A DNA stretch of 64,000 nt from Variovorax guangxiensis. GTDB lineage: Bacteria; Pseudomonadota; Gammaproteobacteria; Burkholderiales; Burkholderiaceae_C. This document shows, in pieces, positions 1-6,868 of the stretch (the first letter of the stretch is position 1; the number at the start of each line of letters is the position of its first letter). The DNA is taken from contig NZ_RXFT01000001.1 of NCBI RefSeq assembly GCF_003952165.1, positions 806,001-870,000 of the forward strand, given 5' to 3'. Under the pieces are notes generated by a model, which had not been told where the DNA came from, searched no databases, and worked only from the letters and a program-made list of their open reading frames with translations. Made by a program: the position numbers and the translations under genes.

Positions 1-894
1 GTGGGCGCGGTGCTCTTCACCGTCGGCATCGCGGCGCTGATGATCGCGCTCACCGAATTCGGCGTGGGCAATTCGGGCGTTGCGCTGGCATGGGCCGGGC
101 TCTTCGCCTTCACGCTGGTGCTCTTCATCGCGCAGGAGCGCCGCGCGGCCGACCCGATGGTGTCGCTGCGCCTGTGGGGCGCGCGGATGATCGCCATCGT
201 CAACGGCTCGGCCATGCTCGCGGGCATGGTGCTGATCGGCATCACCACCTTCCTGCCGATGTACGTGCAGGTGGTGCTGGAGCGCTCCTCGGTCACGGCC
301 GGCCTCACGCTCACGATGGTGATGCTGGGCTGGCCCATCGGCGCGACGCTGACCTCGCGCACCTTCCACCGCATCGGCCTCTGGCGCATGGTGGTGACGG
401 GCGCGGCGCTGATTCCCGTAGGTGCCTCGACGTTCGTGCTGCTGGGTGCCGGCAGTTCGCCTGTGCTTGCCGCGGTCGGCTCTTTCATCATCGGCCTCGG
501 CATGGGCGTGATGAGCCTGAGCTCGCTCATTCTCATCCAGGAGGGCGTCGACCTTGCGCAGCGCGGCGTCGCCACCGCATCGAACGTGTTCTCGCGCAAC
601 CTCGGCAGCGCGCTGGGCGCGGCCTTCTTCGGCGCAGTCTTCAACTTCGGGCTCACGCACGGCGACGGCCGGCCGATGTTCTCCGACGAGCAGCTGCGCA
701 TGCTGCTGCAGGGCATGCACGGCTCCGTCGCGGGCGATTCGGCCATCCGCCTCGCGCTGGGCGGATCGCTGCACCTGACCTTCGTGATGATGCTGGTCGT
801 GAGCCTGGGCGTGATCGCGCTGGCCTTGCTGCTGCCCCGGGAAGGGCTGGTGGAGAACCGGGCGGTGGCGGCCGGCGAGGCTGCTCCGAAGTAG
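1..894 (+). CDS. MFS drug-efflux transporter (DHA2-type), 3' part only
   Basis: This is the C-terminal 297 residues of a major facilitator superfamily transporter; the frame is open at the left edge, so the true start lies upstream. Several hydrophobic stretches alternate with short charged loops, e.g. around residues 5-45, 68-90, 130-150, 155-180 and 255-280. The block around residues 155-215, with a Gly-rich helix followed by a Gln-Arg-Gly-Val-Ala motif and a helix containing GSALGAAFFG, is typical of the second half of EmrB/QacA-like 14-TM proton antiporters. Such proteins export drugs or toxic compounds across the inner membrane. The substrate cannot be told from this part. Stop TAG at 892-894, followed directly by a strong palindrome (907-932). 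Confidence 0.85.
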   Translation: MGAVLFTVGIAALMIALTEFGVGNSGVALAWAGLFAFTLVLFIAQERRAADPMVSLRLWGARMIAIVNGSAMLAGMVLIGITTFLPMYVQVVLERSSVTAGLTLTMVMLGWPIGATLTSRTFHRIGLWRMVVTGAALIPVGASTFVLLGAGSSPVLAAVGSFIIGLGMGVMSLSSLILIQEGVDLAQRGVATASNVFSRNLGSALGAAFFGAVFNFGLTHGDGRPMFSDEQLRMLLQGMHGSVAGDSAIRLALGGSLHLTFVMMLVVSLGVIALALLLPREGLVENRAVAAGEAAPK

Positions 895-906
895 GGCGCG
901 GTCTGT

Positions 907-932
907 GCTCAGGCAGCGATCGCTGCCTGAGC
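907..932. terminator. Perfect 26-bp palindrome after the MFS gene
   Basis: Two perfectly complementary arms (GCTCAGGCAGC at 907-917 and its reverse complement at 922-932) surround a GATC centre, 13 bp after the MFS stop. It would form an 11-bp GC-rich hairpin. There is no T-run on either side, so it is not a textbook intrinsic terminator; it may act as a transcript end/stabiliser or as a protein-binding site. Confidence 0.4.
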
Positions 933-1115
933 TCCCGATGGGAGAGCCCGAGTTCGCACTCCCCGGCCAACGAAGAATGCCGCGCATGCAGCGGCGGCGA
1001 GGAATAAGTGCGACAACCGCGTGGAAATTCTTGCCGCGCGATGCATGTGGGGTGCATCCTTGAAGGCTCTTCCTCCCCGTTTTCCTTGTTTCTCCACTAT
1101 CAGGACAAAACCCCC

Positions 1116-2156
1116 ATGACCTACCACGCCGACCCCAAGCGCTACGACGCCATTCCCTACCGCCGCGTCGGCCGCAGCGGGCTCGTGCTGCCGGCCATTT
1201 CGCTCGGGCTCTGGCACAACTTCGGGGACACCACCTCCATCGCCACCCAGCGCCAGCTGCTGCGCACCGCCTTCGACCTGGGCATCAACCACTTCGACCT
1301 CGCCAACAACTACGGCCCGCCCTACGGCAGCGCAGAGACCAACTTCGGCCGCCTGCTGCGCGAAGACTTCAAGCCCTACCGCGACGAGCTCATCATCTCC
1401 AGCAAGGCCGGCTGGGACATGTGGCCCGGTCCCTACGGCAAGGGCGGCGGCTCGCGCAAATACGTGCTCGCGAGCCTCGACCAGAGCCTGCAGCGCCTGG
1501 GCCTGGACTACGTCGACATCTTCTATTCGCACCGCTTCGACCCCGAGACGCCGCTCGAAGAAACGGCCTCCGCGCTGGCCCAGGCCGTGCAGCAGGGCAA
1601 GGCGCTGTATATCGGCATTTCTTCTTACTCCGCCGGCAAGACGCGCGAGATCGCCGCGCTGCTGCGCGAGTGGAAGGTGCCGCTGCTGATCCACCAGCCG
1701 GCCTACAACCTGTTCAACCGCTGGATCGAGAAGGACCTTCTGAATGCCACCGATGAGCTCGGCGCCGGCGTCATCGCCTTCACGCCACTGGCGCAGGGCC
1801 TCCTGACCGACAAGTACTTGAGCGGCATTCCGGCCGACTCCCGCATCAACCGGCCCGGCGGCGGCTCGCTGAAGCAGGAGCACCTGTCGGACGCCAACAT
1901 TGAGCGTGCCCGCGAGCTCAACAAGATCGCGCGCCGCCGCGGCCAGTCGCTGGCCCAGCTTGCACTGACCTGGACGCTGCGCGATCCGCGCGTGAGCTCG
2001 GCGCTGATCGGTGCGAGCCGGCCGGAGCAGATCGTCGACAACGTGGCGGCGCTCTCGCACGCGCCGCTGAGCGCGGAGGAGCTGGCCGAGATCGACAAGT
2101 ACGCGGTGGAAGGCGGCGTGAACCTCTGGGAGAAGCCTTCGACGGACTTCGCCTGA
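1116..2156 (+). CDS. Aldo/keto reductase, YghZ/Gpr-like (L-glyceraldehyde 3-phosphate reductase family)
   Basis: 346 residues, the same length as E. coli YghZ. The TIM-barrel tetrad is visible: Asp and Tyr in the segment NHFDLANNYG (about residues 63-72), Lys in ISSKAGWDM (about 98-106) and His in FYSHRFD (about 138). The loop with MWPGPYGKGGGSRK is characteristic of the YghZ/MgrA subgroup, which reduces aldehydes with NADPH, including L-glyceraldehyde 3-phosphate and methylglyoxal. A C-terminal cofactor-binding stretch containing IGASRPEQ is intact. I chose ATG 1116 because it begins the conserved YHADPKRYD... N-terminus; the frame is open further upstream but that part is not family-like. 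It stands alone on the plus strand. Confidence 0.9.
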   Translation: MTYHADPKRYDAIPYRRVGRSGLVLPAISLGLWHNFGDTTSIATQRQLLRTAFDLGINHFDLANNYGPPYGSAETNFGRLLREDFKPYRDELIISSKAGWDMWPGPYGKGGGSRKYVLASLDQSLQRLGLDYVDIFYSHRFDPETPLEETASALAQAVQQGKALYIGISSYSAGKTREIAALLREWKVPLLIHQPAYNLFNRWIEKDLLNATDELGAGVIAFTPLAQGLLTDKYLSGIPADSRINRPGGGSLKQEHLSDANIERARELNKIARRRGQSLAQLALTWTLRDPRVSSALIGASRPEQIVDNVAALSHAPLSAEELAEIDKYAVEGGVNLWEKPSTDFA

Positions 2157-2240
2157 GTTGCCAAACCGGCCATTCGCTCATCACGGATCGCATCAGGTAA
2201 CTTGGAATCCGTCTTTGGCAAAGGCGGGTGCGCTTTGCAG

Positions 2241-2254
2241 AATCGGCGCAAGCA
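2241..2254 (+). repeat. Direct repeat AATCGGCGCAAGCA, copy 1
   Basis: Exact 14-base match to 2521-2534, exactly 280 bp apart. The interval between the copies holds no recognisable gene. It could mark an old insertion boundary or paired binding sites; chance similarity is unlikely but not excluded. Confidence 0.5.
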
Positions 2255-2520
2255 TTCGTTCGATTCATTGACAGCCATGCAACTGCGCACGCACTACGTT
2301 TCTCCGGCCGCCCAGGCGCGCCATGTCCTGGCCCTCACCGCGAAGGTCTGGCGCATTCCGCCGGCTTCGCCGCATGCGCTGGCTCGCCGCGCGCCTCATG
2401 GCTACGTGCCAGCGCGGGTGCTTCGGCGCCTGCATGCGGCCGCCATGTTGAGCCTGCTGCCGCATTCGTGGTGAGCGGCGCTGCCCGCCCGGCATGCGGC
2501 GAGCGGATATCGATATAGGA

Positions 2521-2534
2521 AATCGGCGCAAGCA
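2521..2534 (+). repeat. Direct repeat AATCGGCGCAAGCA, copy 2
   Basis: Second exact copy of the 14-base repeat at 2241-2254. It lies about 130 bp before the intrinsic terminator at 2665. Confidence 0.5.
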
Positions 2535-2664
2535 ACTCGCGCGATGCTCCGCAGAATCCCTCCCGAAGGACAGAGGAAGAAGGAGCAGAAGTCCCCTGGA
2601 GTTGAGTTCGAGGTGAGTCGGAGTCGGATTGGCTTTTTCGCAGATTCGATGGACGGCTTTTGTG

Positions 2665-2687
2665 CGGGCCTTCGGGCCCGTTTTTTT
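2665..2687 (+). terminator. Intrinsic terminator (CGGGCC-TTCG-GGCCCG plus T7)
   Basis: A 6-bp all-GC stem (2665-2670 with 2675-2680) closed by the very stable TTCG tetraloop and followed by seven T (2681-2687). This is a textbook plus-strand rho-independent terminator. The nearest upstream plus-strand gene ends about 510 bases earlier, so the transcript being ended is unidentified. Confidence 0.85.
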
Positions 2688-3012
2688 CTTCAGCATCGCG
2701 CGGTGGATGCGCCGAGCAGGAAACCGGTGACTTCGTCCGAGAACACATATAGCGCCGCCCGCGGATGAGCACGCTGTCCGGGCTCTCGGGGGCCGGCTGC
2801 ACGCTTCGGCGAGCGAGCCGACGATGCCGGGGGGCCGACTGGATGCCGCGGGTGTCTTGCGCCGGCGGATGGCCCACAGCAGCAGCGAACCCCAGTCGCT
2901 CGCAGGCAAGCTTCCGAAGGTCAATGTACGGATCGGGCCAAAGCACTGCGGCTAAAGTGGCACGCTGTTGCCTGCCATCGCACATCCAATCTCCGCACGG
3001 ACACCCGACACC

Positions 3013-3822
3013 ATGCTGCCCAGATTCCTCCAGCGTCTCGCCGCACGCCTCACGGGCTCGGCGCCTCCACCCGAACCGCCGGCGAAGGGCGCCGCAGCGA
3101 CATCGACATCGACATTGAAGAAGGGCGACGTGCTCGCCTACAGGAACGCAAACGCCTGGCGGGCCGTCTGGGTTCTCGAAGTCGATCCGTGGCCCGACGG
3201 AACATCGGTGGCCCACTGCCTGAGTTACCAGCAGCTGGACGAGAAGCCCACCCTGGAATCGCTGAAGCACGCCGAGGTGCTGATATGGCATTCGCCCATC
3301 GACGCCGACGGCGTGAGCCAGGGCAGCGAGCTCATCGGCAACCGGCAGCCCGCCGAGGACGATCTGGTCGGCTTCGCCGAGTACCTGAAGCTCACCGACT
3401 TCCCGAGGTATCTGGCGCTGATGGGCCAGGACGGCCAGGAGATCGTGCGCCAGGCCAACGCGCACTACCTGCGCGGGAACGAGCTCTGCGAGCAGGGTCG
3501 CAAGGAGGAGGGCATTGCAGAGTACGACGCGGCCGTGGAACTCTTTCCGCTCTTCTTCGAGGCCATCGACAACCGGGCCTTCACGCGCATGGAGCTCGGC
3601 AATTTCCAGGAGGCGCTCGACGACTTCGAGCAGTCGCTGCAGGTGAACCCCGACGGAGAGGCCGCCTTCTTCTCGAAGGGCGAATGCCTCATGCGGCTGG
3701 GCGAGCTGGCGGCGGCGGAGGCCATCTTCGCCGAGGGCAAGGAGCGCTTTCCGGGTAAGAAGGCGCTCTTCGGCGAGTTCCTTGGGCGCGTGCGGGCGCA
3801 GCAGCGCTCGGGAAACAAGTAG
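3013..3822 (+). CDS. TPR-repeat protein of unknown function
   Basis: 269 residues from ATG 3013; an in-frame ATG at 2968 would add 15 residues without family-like sequence. The N-terminal half (about residues 38-140) is a compact domain beginning KKGDVLAYRN and rich in Trp and acidic residues, of a type I do not recognise. The C-terminal half (about residues 148-260) has three tetratricopeptide repeats, visible in phrases such as ANAHYLRGNELCEQG, AIDNRAFTRMELGNFQEALDDFE and AFFSKGECLMRLGELAAAE, so it probably binds a protein partner. No signal peptide or membrane segment, so likely cytoplasmic. It converges with the lipase-like gene, 19 bases away. Confidence 0.75.
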   Translation: MLPRFLQRLAARLTGSAPPPEPPAKGAAATSTSTLKKGDVLAYRNANAWRAVWVLEVDPWPDGTSVAHCLSYQQLDEKPTLESLKHAEVLIWHSPIDADGVSQGSELIGNRQPAEDDLVGFAEYLKLTDFPRYLALMGQDGQEIVRQANAHYLRGNELCEQGRKEEGIAEYDAAVELFPLFFEAIDNRAFTRMELGNFQEALDDFEQSLQVNPDGEAAFFSKGECLMRLGELAAAEAIFAEGKERFPGKKALFGEFLGRVRAQQRSGNK

Positions 3823-3841
3823 CTGGCAAGAAGGCAGTCGC

Positions 3842-5788
3842 CTAGCGCGCAGCCTCGGGCCGCAGCTGCTCCCTGAGGATGCGCCGTATCTCCAGGATCG
3901 CCAGCGGGTTCTCCTGCACGCTGTGCGCCGACGGAATCACCAGCTCGGAGGCCGCGCCGTCGAGGTGCGCGCTGGCGTAGGGCACGATGCCGTCGCTGGA
4001 GAGCGCCTGCGCCACGCCGGGCGTGTCGTTGCCGATGATCGAGTGGAAGCGCACGCGCGGGTTCATCGGCAGGCCTGACGACAGCCGCACGAAGGGATCG
4101 CGGTCGCTCAGGTTGTCGATGCTGTTGGGTATGCGCAGCGTGCCCTGGTCCTGCCGCGCGGGCGCGATGCGGATCAACTCGCGCGAGATGTCGCCCAGCT
4201 GCCCGAGCATCGCCACCGGCAGCGTGATGAGGTTGGCCACCCAGCGCGAGATGCGGTTGTTGGCGAAGTCGGTGCCGCGGTGCGGCGAGGCGATGAAGAT
4301 CGCGTCGCTCACCTGCGGCAGCGGCTCGAAGCGCAGGTAGGGCGCGAGCTTTTCCTCCATGCGTTGCTGCTGCGCGCCCTGCATCGGATAGCTCGCGAGC
4401 AGCGCCTCCCAGAGCTTGTCTTCCGACGACGACACCATGAGACGCGACAGCACGCCGCCCATGCTGTGGCCGATCAGCGTGATGTCGTTCGAGGCCACGG
4501 CCTTGCCCGTCGGGTCGAAGTGCTCGAGCGTCTGCGTGACGGCTTCGCGGATCGCGAAGTTGTTGATCGGCAGCGGCGCATTGGTGGGGTAGTAGACCTG
4601 CCAGATCTGGTAGCGGCGGCGCAGCGTCTCGTCGCCCAGCACCTCGTTGGCCACGTTGATCCATGCCTCGGGGCTGCTGGCCAGCCCGTGCAGCATGATG
4701 ACCGTGCGGCGGTTCGGGTCGTAGGGCTGCATCAGGTAGATGCGTGGCTGCGTGAGGCCTTCGCGGCCGCCGAAGAGGCTGCGCAGGGCCTGCAGCGCGA
4801 AGTCGGAGCGCGCGAGCCACAGGCCGTAGCCGGAGGTGAAGTTGGCGGCCAGCGGCACTTCCTGACCGGCGAGCCGCACGTTGGCGGTGCGGTACGGGTC
4901 GTAGGCGGCGATGCGCAGCGTGCGCGTGCCCAGAACCTCGCCGAGGCTGGCGCCGTCGAAGAGCAGCAGCGCGGTGACGGCGGGGAAGGGCATCTCGCGG
5001 TAGGGCGGACGCGGCTTCTGCTTCTCCACGGGATCGGCTTGCTGCCTTGGCGCTTCGTCGTCCGTGCGCTTGTTGCTCGCGGCTACCAGCTCCGCCCCGA
5101 AGCCGTCGCGCCGGTAGGTATTGCGCAGGCCCGAGAAGGTCAGCGAGGCGGCGGGAATCAGCTCGTCGGGCAGTGGCGTGTCGGAGGGCAGGCGCAGGCC
5201 CGAGACGTCGGTCTCGATGCGCCAGTCGCCCACCTTCGGCATCTCGGGCTGCGCGCCGCTGCGCGAGCCCGTGCGCTGGATGTCCCGGTACAGGCCGGTG
5301 ATGGCCTGCTGCACCGCGTAGTTGTAGTAGTCGCGCACCTGCGTCTGCCGGTCCTCGAAGGCGCGGTCGCGCGGCTTGCGGGCGGTGAAGAACAGGTAGG
5401 CGTAGGCGTGGCGCGCGGTTTCGAACCAGGCCTCGATGGCAGTGGCATCGGCGGCGCCGCCGCCTTTCTCCGCCGCGAGCGCTACCTGCAGCCAGACTTC
5501 GGACAGCGCGGAAAGGCGCTGTTCATCGCTCAGCCCCGAGGAGTCGGCCAGTGCATTGCGGCATGCCTGGCCGTCCTTGCGGCAGATGTCGGCGTCGGAG
5601 CCGATCACCCGAAGCACTTCCTGCGCGGAGGTGCTGAGCCTGCCGGTGGTGAGCACGTCGCCCCTGCGCTGGGCGAGGTATTCGGCCGGGGAGATCGAGC
5701 CGACCGTCACGCCCGCGCAGCCGGCCAGCAGCACGGCGGCGCACGCGAGCGCGGGCAGGGAGGCGACAAGGCGGAATGCGCCTTTCAT
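3842..5788 (-). CDS. Alpha/beta-hydrolase (lipase-like) lipoprotein
   Basis: 648 residues from ATG 5788. The N-terminus has a lipoprotein signal: a hydrophobic stretch ending in LLAGC (Cys near residue 26), so it should be anchored to a membrane facing the periplasm. Residues about 60-330 have no recognised domain. The C-terminal part is an alpha/beta-hydrolase: oxyanion segment MLHGLASSPEAW, nucleophile elbow GHSMGG with the catalytic Ser, and later candidate acid and His (AHSVQENP) residues, so an esterase/lipase-like reaction is expected. The start codon overlaps the stop of the upstream DUF4105 gene (ATGA at 5785-5788), so the two are translationally coupled and probably act together in the envelope. 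Substrate unknown. Confidence 0.8.
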   Translation of the reverse strand: MKGAFRLVASLPALACAAVLLAGCAGVTVGSISPAEYLAQRRGDVLTTGRLSTSAQEVLRVIGSDADICRKDGQACRNALADSSGLSDEQRLSALSEVWLQVALAAEKGGGAADATAIEAWFETARHAYAYLFFTARKPRDRAFEDRQTQVRDYYNYAVQQAITGLYRDIQRTGSRSGAQPEMPKVGDWRIETDVSGLRLPSDTPLPDELIPAASLTFSGLRNTYRRDGFGAELVAASNKRTDDEAPRQQADPVEKQKPRPPYREMPFPAVTALLLFDGASLGEVLGTRTLRIAAYDPYRTANVRLAGQEVPLAANFTSGYGLWLARSDFALQALRSLFGGREGLTQPRIYLMQPYDPNRRTVIMLHGLASSPEAWINVANEVLGDETLRRRYQIWQVYYPTNAPLPINNFAIREAVTQTLEHFDPTGKAVASNDITLIGHSMGGVLSRLMVSSSEDKLWEALLASYPMQGAQQQRMEEKLAPYLRFEPLPQVSDAIFIASPHRGTDFANNRISRWVANLITLPVAMLGQLGDISRELIRIAPARQDQGTLRIPNSIDNLSDRDPFVRLSSGLPMNPRVRFHSIIGNDTPGVAQALSSDGIVPYASAHLDGAASELVIPSAHSVQENPLAILEIRRILREQLRPEAAR

Positions 5789-6816
5789 TGCGCCGCTCCC
5801 GCATTGGCCGTCGTGCCCGGCAGGCCTTGCCGGATCGCCTGCGAGAAGTTCGCGGCCGGAGTCTTGTCCGCGGCGAGGGCGCGGTCGGTGATGCGGCCCG
5901 CCGCGCGTAGCGCTTCCATGCTGTAGCCGGGCGCGAGGCCGCCCACGTCGAAGAGGTAGTCGGGTAGGTAGCCCGAGGCCAGCAGCCGCCAGTCCATCGG
6001 CAGGCCGGGCACGATGCGCCTGGCCAGCGCGTAAACGATGGTCGTGCAGTTCGCGGTGAGCGTGTTGTAGAAGCTGGGCTCGCGCGCCAGCGCGGCGCCT
6101 TCGCCGAGGTAGGCGAGGAAGAGCGAGCGCATCTCGGCCCGGGGCAGGCTCACGCGGTACATGTAGACGTCCTCGCCGCGCACGTTGGTGCGCACGCGCA
6201 GGATGTCGTGCTCGTCGGCCGCGATCAGGCTGTTCTCGAACTGCCTGAAGAAGCCGCCGACGGACGAGAAGGCCTCGCCGCGCTCCTTGCGTATCTCGAT
6301 GGAGAAGGTGAGGAACCGGCCATCGTCGAAGCCGAAGGACACCAGCGTGTGCGCGATGGCGGGGCCGCTCCAGTAGGAGAGCGACACATCGACCGTGCGC
6401 AGCCGGTCGAGGTCGTACTCGCGCGTTTCCCAGCGCTGGGTGTAGTCGGTGTCGCTGCGCCACTCGAAGTTGCGCACGTTGTCCAGCGTGACCACGCTGC
6501 CGTCGATGTGCGAGCGCAGCTGGCGCGACACATCGTCGGCCCACACGCGGTTCTGCGACGGCAGGATGGTGCTCCACCAGACCAGCAGCAGCGCGAAGCC
6601 GGTCGCATAGGAGAGCAGGGCGCGCGCCGCCCGCCTGCGCCATGCCAGCGCGATGGCCGCGAGGCCGAAGGCGGCCCAGAGTACGCCCGCGCCGATCTTC
6701 ACGGCGGCCGGCCCGGGAAACTGGTACCAGAGCGCGAGGCAGGCCCAGAGGCAGGTCGAAAGCACGATGAGCGACAGCAGAATGCGGCCGACGTGACGCA
6801 GGAGCGTTCGGATCAT
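5785..6816 (-). CDS. DUF4105 membrane-anchored protein
   Basis: 343 residues from ATG 6816 (a TTG three codons earlier is possible). Two or three hydrophobic segments occupy about residues 5-90, so the protein is inner-membrane anchored. The remainder matches the DUF4105 pattern: WRSDTDYTQRWETREYDL, a segment on HTLVSFGFDDGRFLTFSIEIRKE, and the conserved FYNTLTANCTT block with its invariant-looking Asn-Cys. The Cys and following residues suggest a papain/NlpC-like fold, but an enzymatic role is inference. The stop overlaps the start of the lipase-like lipoprotein by 4 bp. Both are likely involved in cell-envelope chemistry. Confidence 0.8.
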   Translation of the reverse strand: MIRTLLRHVGRILLSLIVLSTCLWACLALWYQFPGPAAVKIGAGVLWAAFGLAAIALAWRRRAARALLSYATGFALLLVWWSTILPSQNRVWADDVSRQLRSHIDGSVVTLDNVRNFEWRSDTDYTQRWETREYDLDRLRTVDVSLSYWSGPAIAHTLVSFGFDDGRFLTFSIEIRKERGEAFSSVGGFFRQFENSLIAADEHDILRVRTNVRGEDVYMYRVSLPRAEMRSLFLAYLGEGAALAREPSFYNTLTANCTTIVYALARRIVPGLPMDWRLLASGYLPDYLFDVGGLAPGYSMEALRAAGRITDRALAADKTPAANFSQAIRQGLPGTTANAGAAQ

Positions 6817-6868
6817 GAAAGGCAAAACCAGGAATGCGACCCGCCGAGCTTACGACGGGCGTCCATGG

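Larger units (their letters stand above)
2157..3012. other. Long intergenic region with a terminator and a 14-bp direct repeat, no clear gene
   Basis: About 850 bases between the aldo/keto reductase and the TPR gene. Short open frames on both strands do not resemble proteins and look like the usual GC-rich by-products. It contains two exact copies of AATCGGCGCAAGCA 280 bp apart and a classical intrinsic terminator at 2665-2687, which implies that some short plus-strand transcript (possibly a small RNA) ends here. No tRNA could be folded by eye. Confidence 0.5.

Noticed and set aside
2560..2690. Possible tRNA before the intrinsic terminator
   Set aside because: A GTTCGA word resembles a T-loop, but no acceptor, D or anticodon arms could be formed around it.
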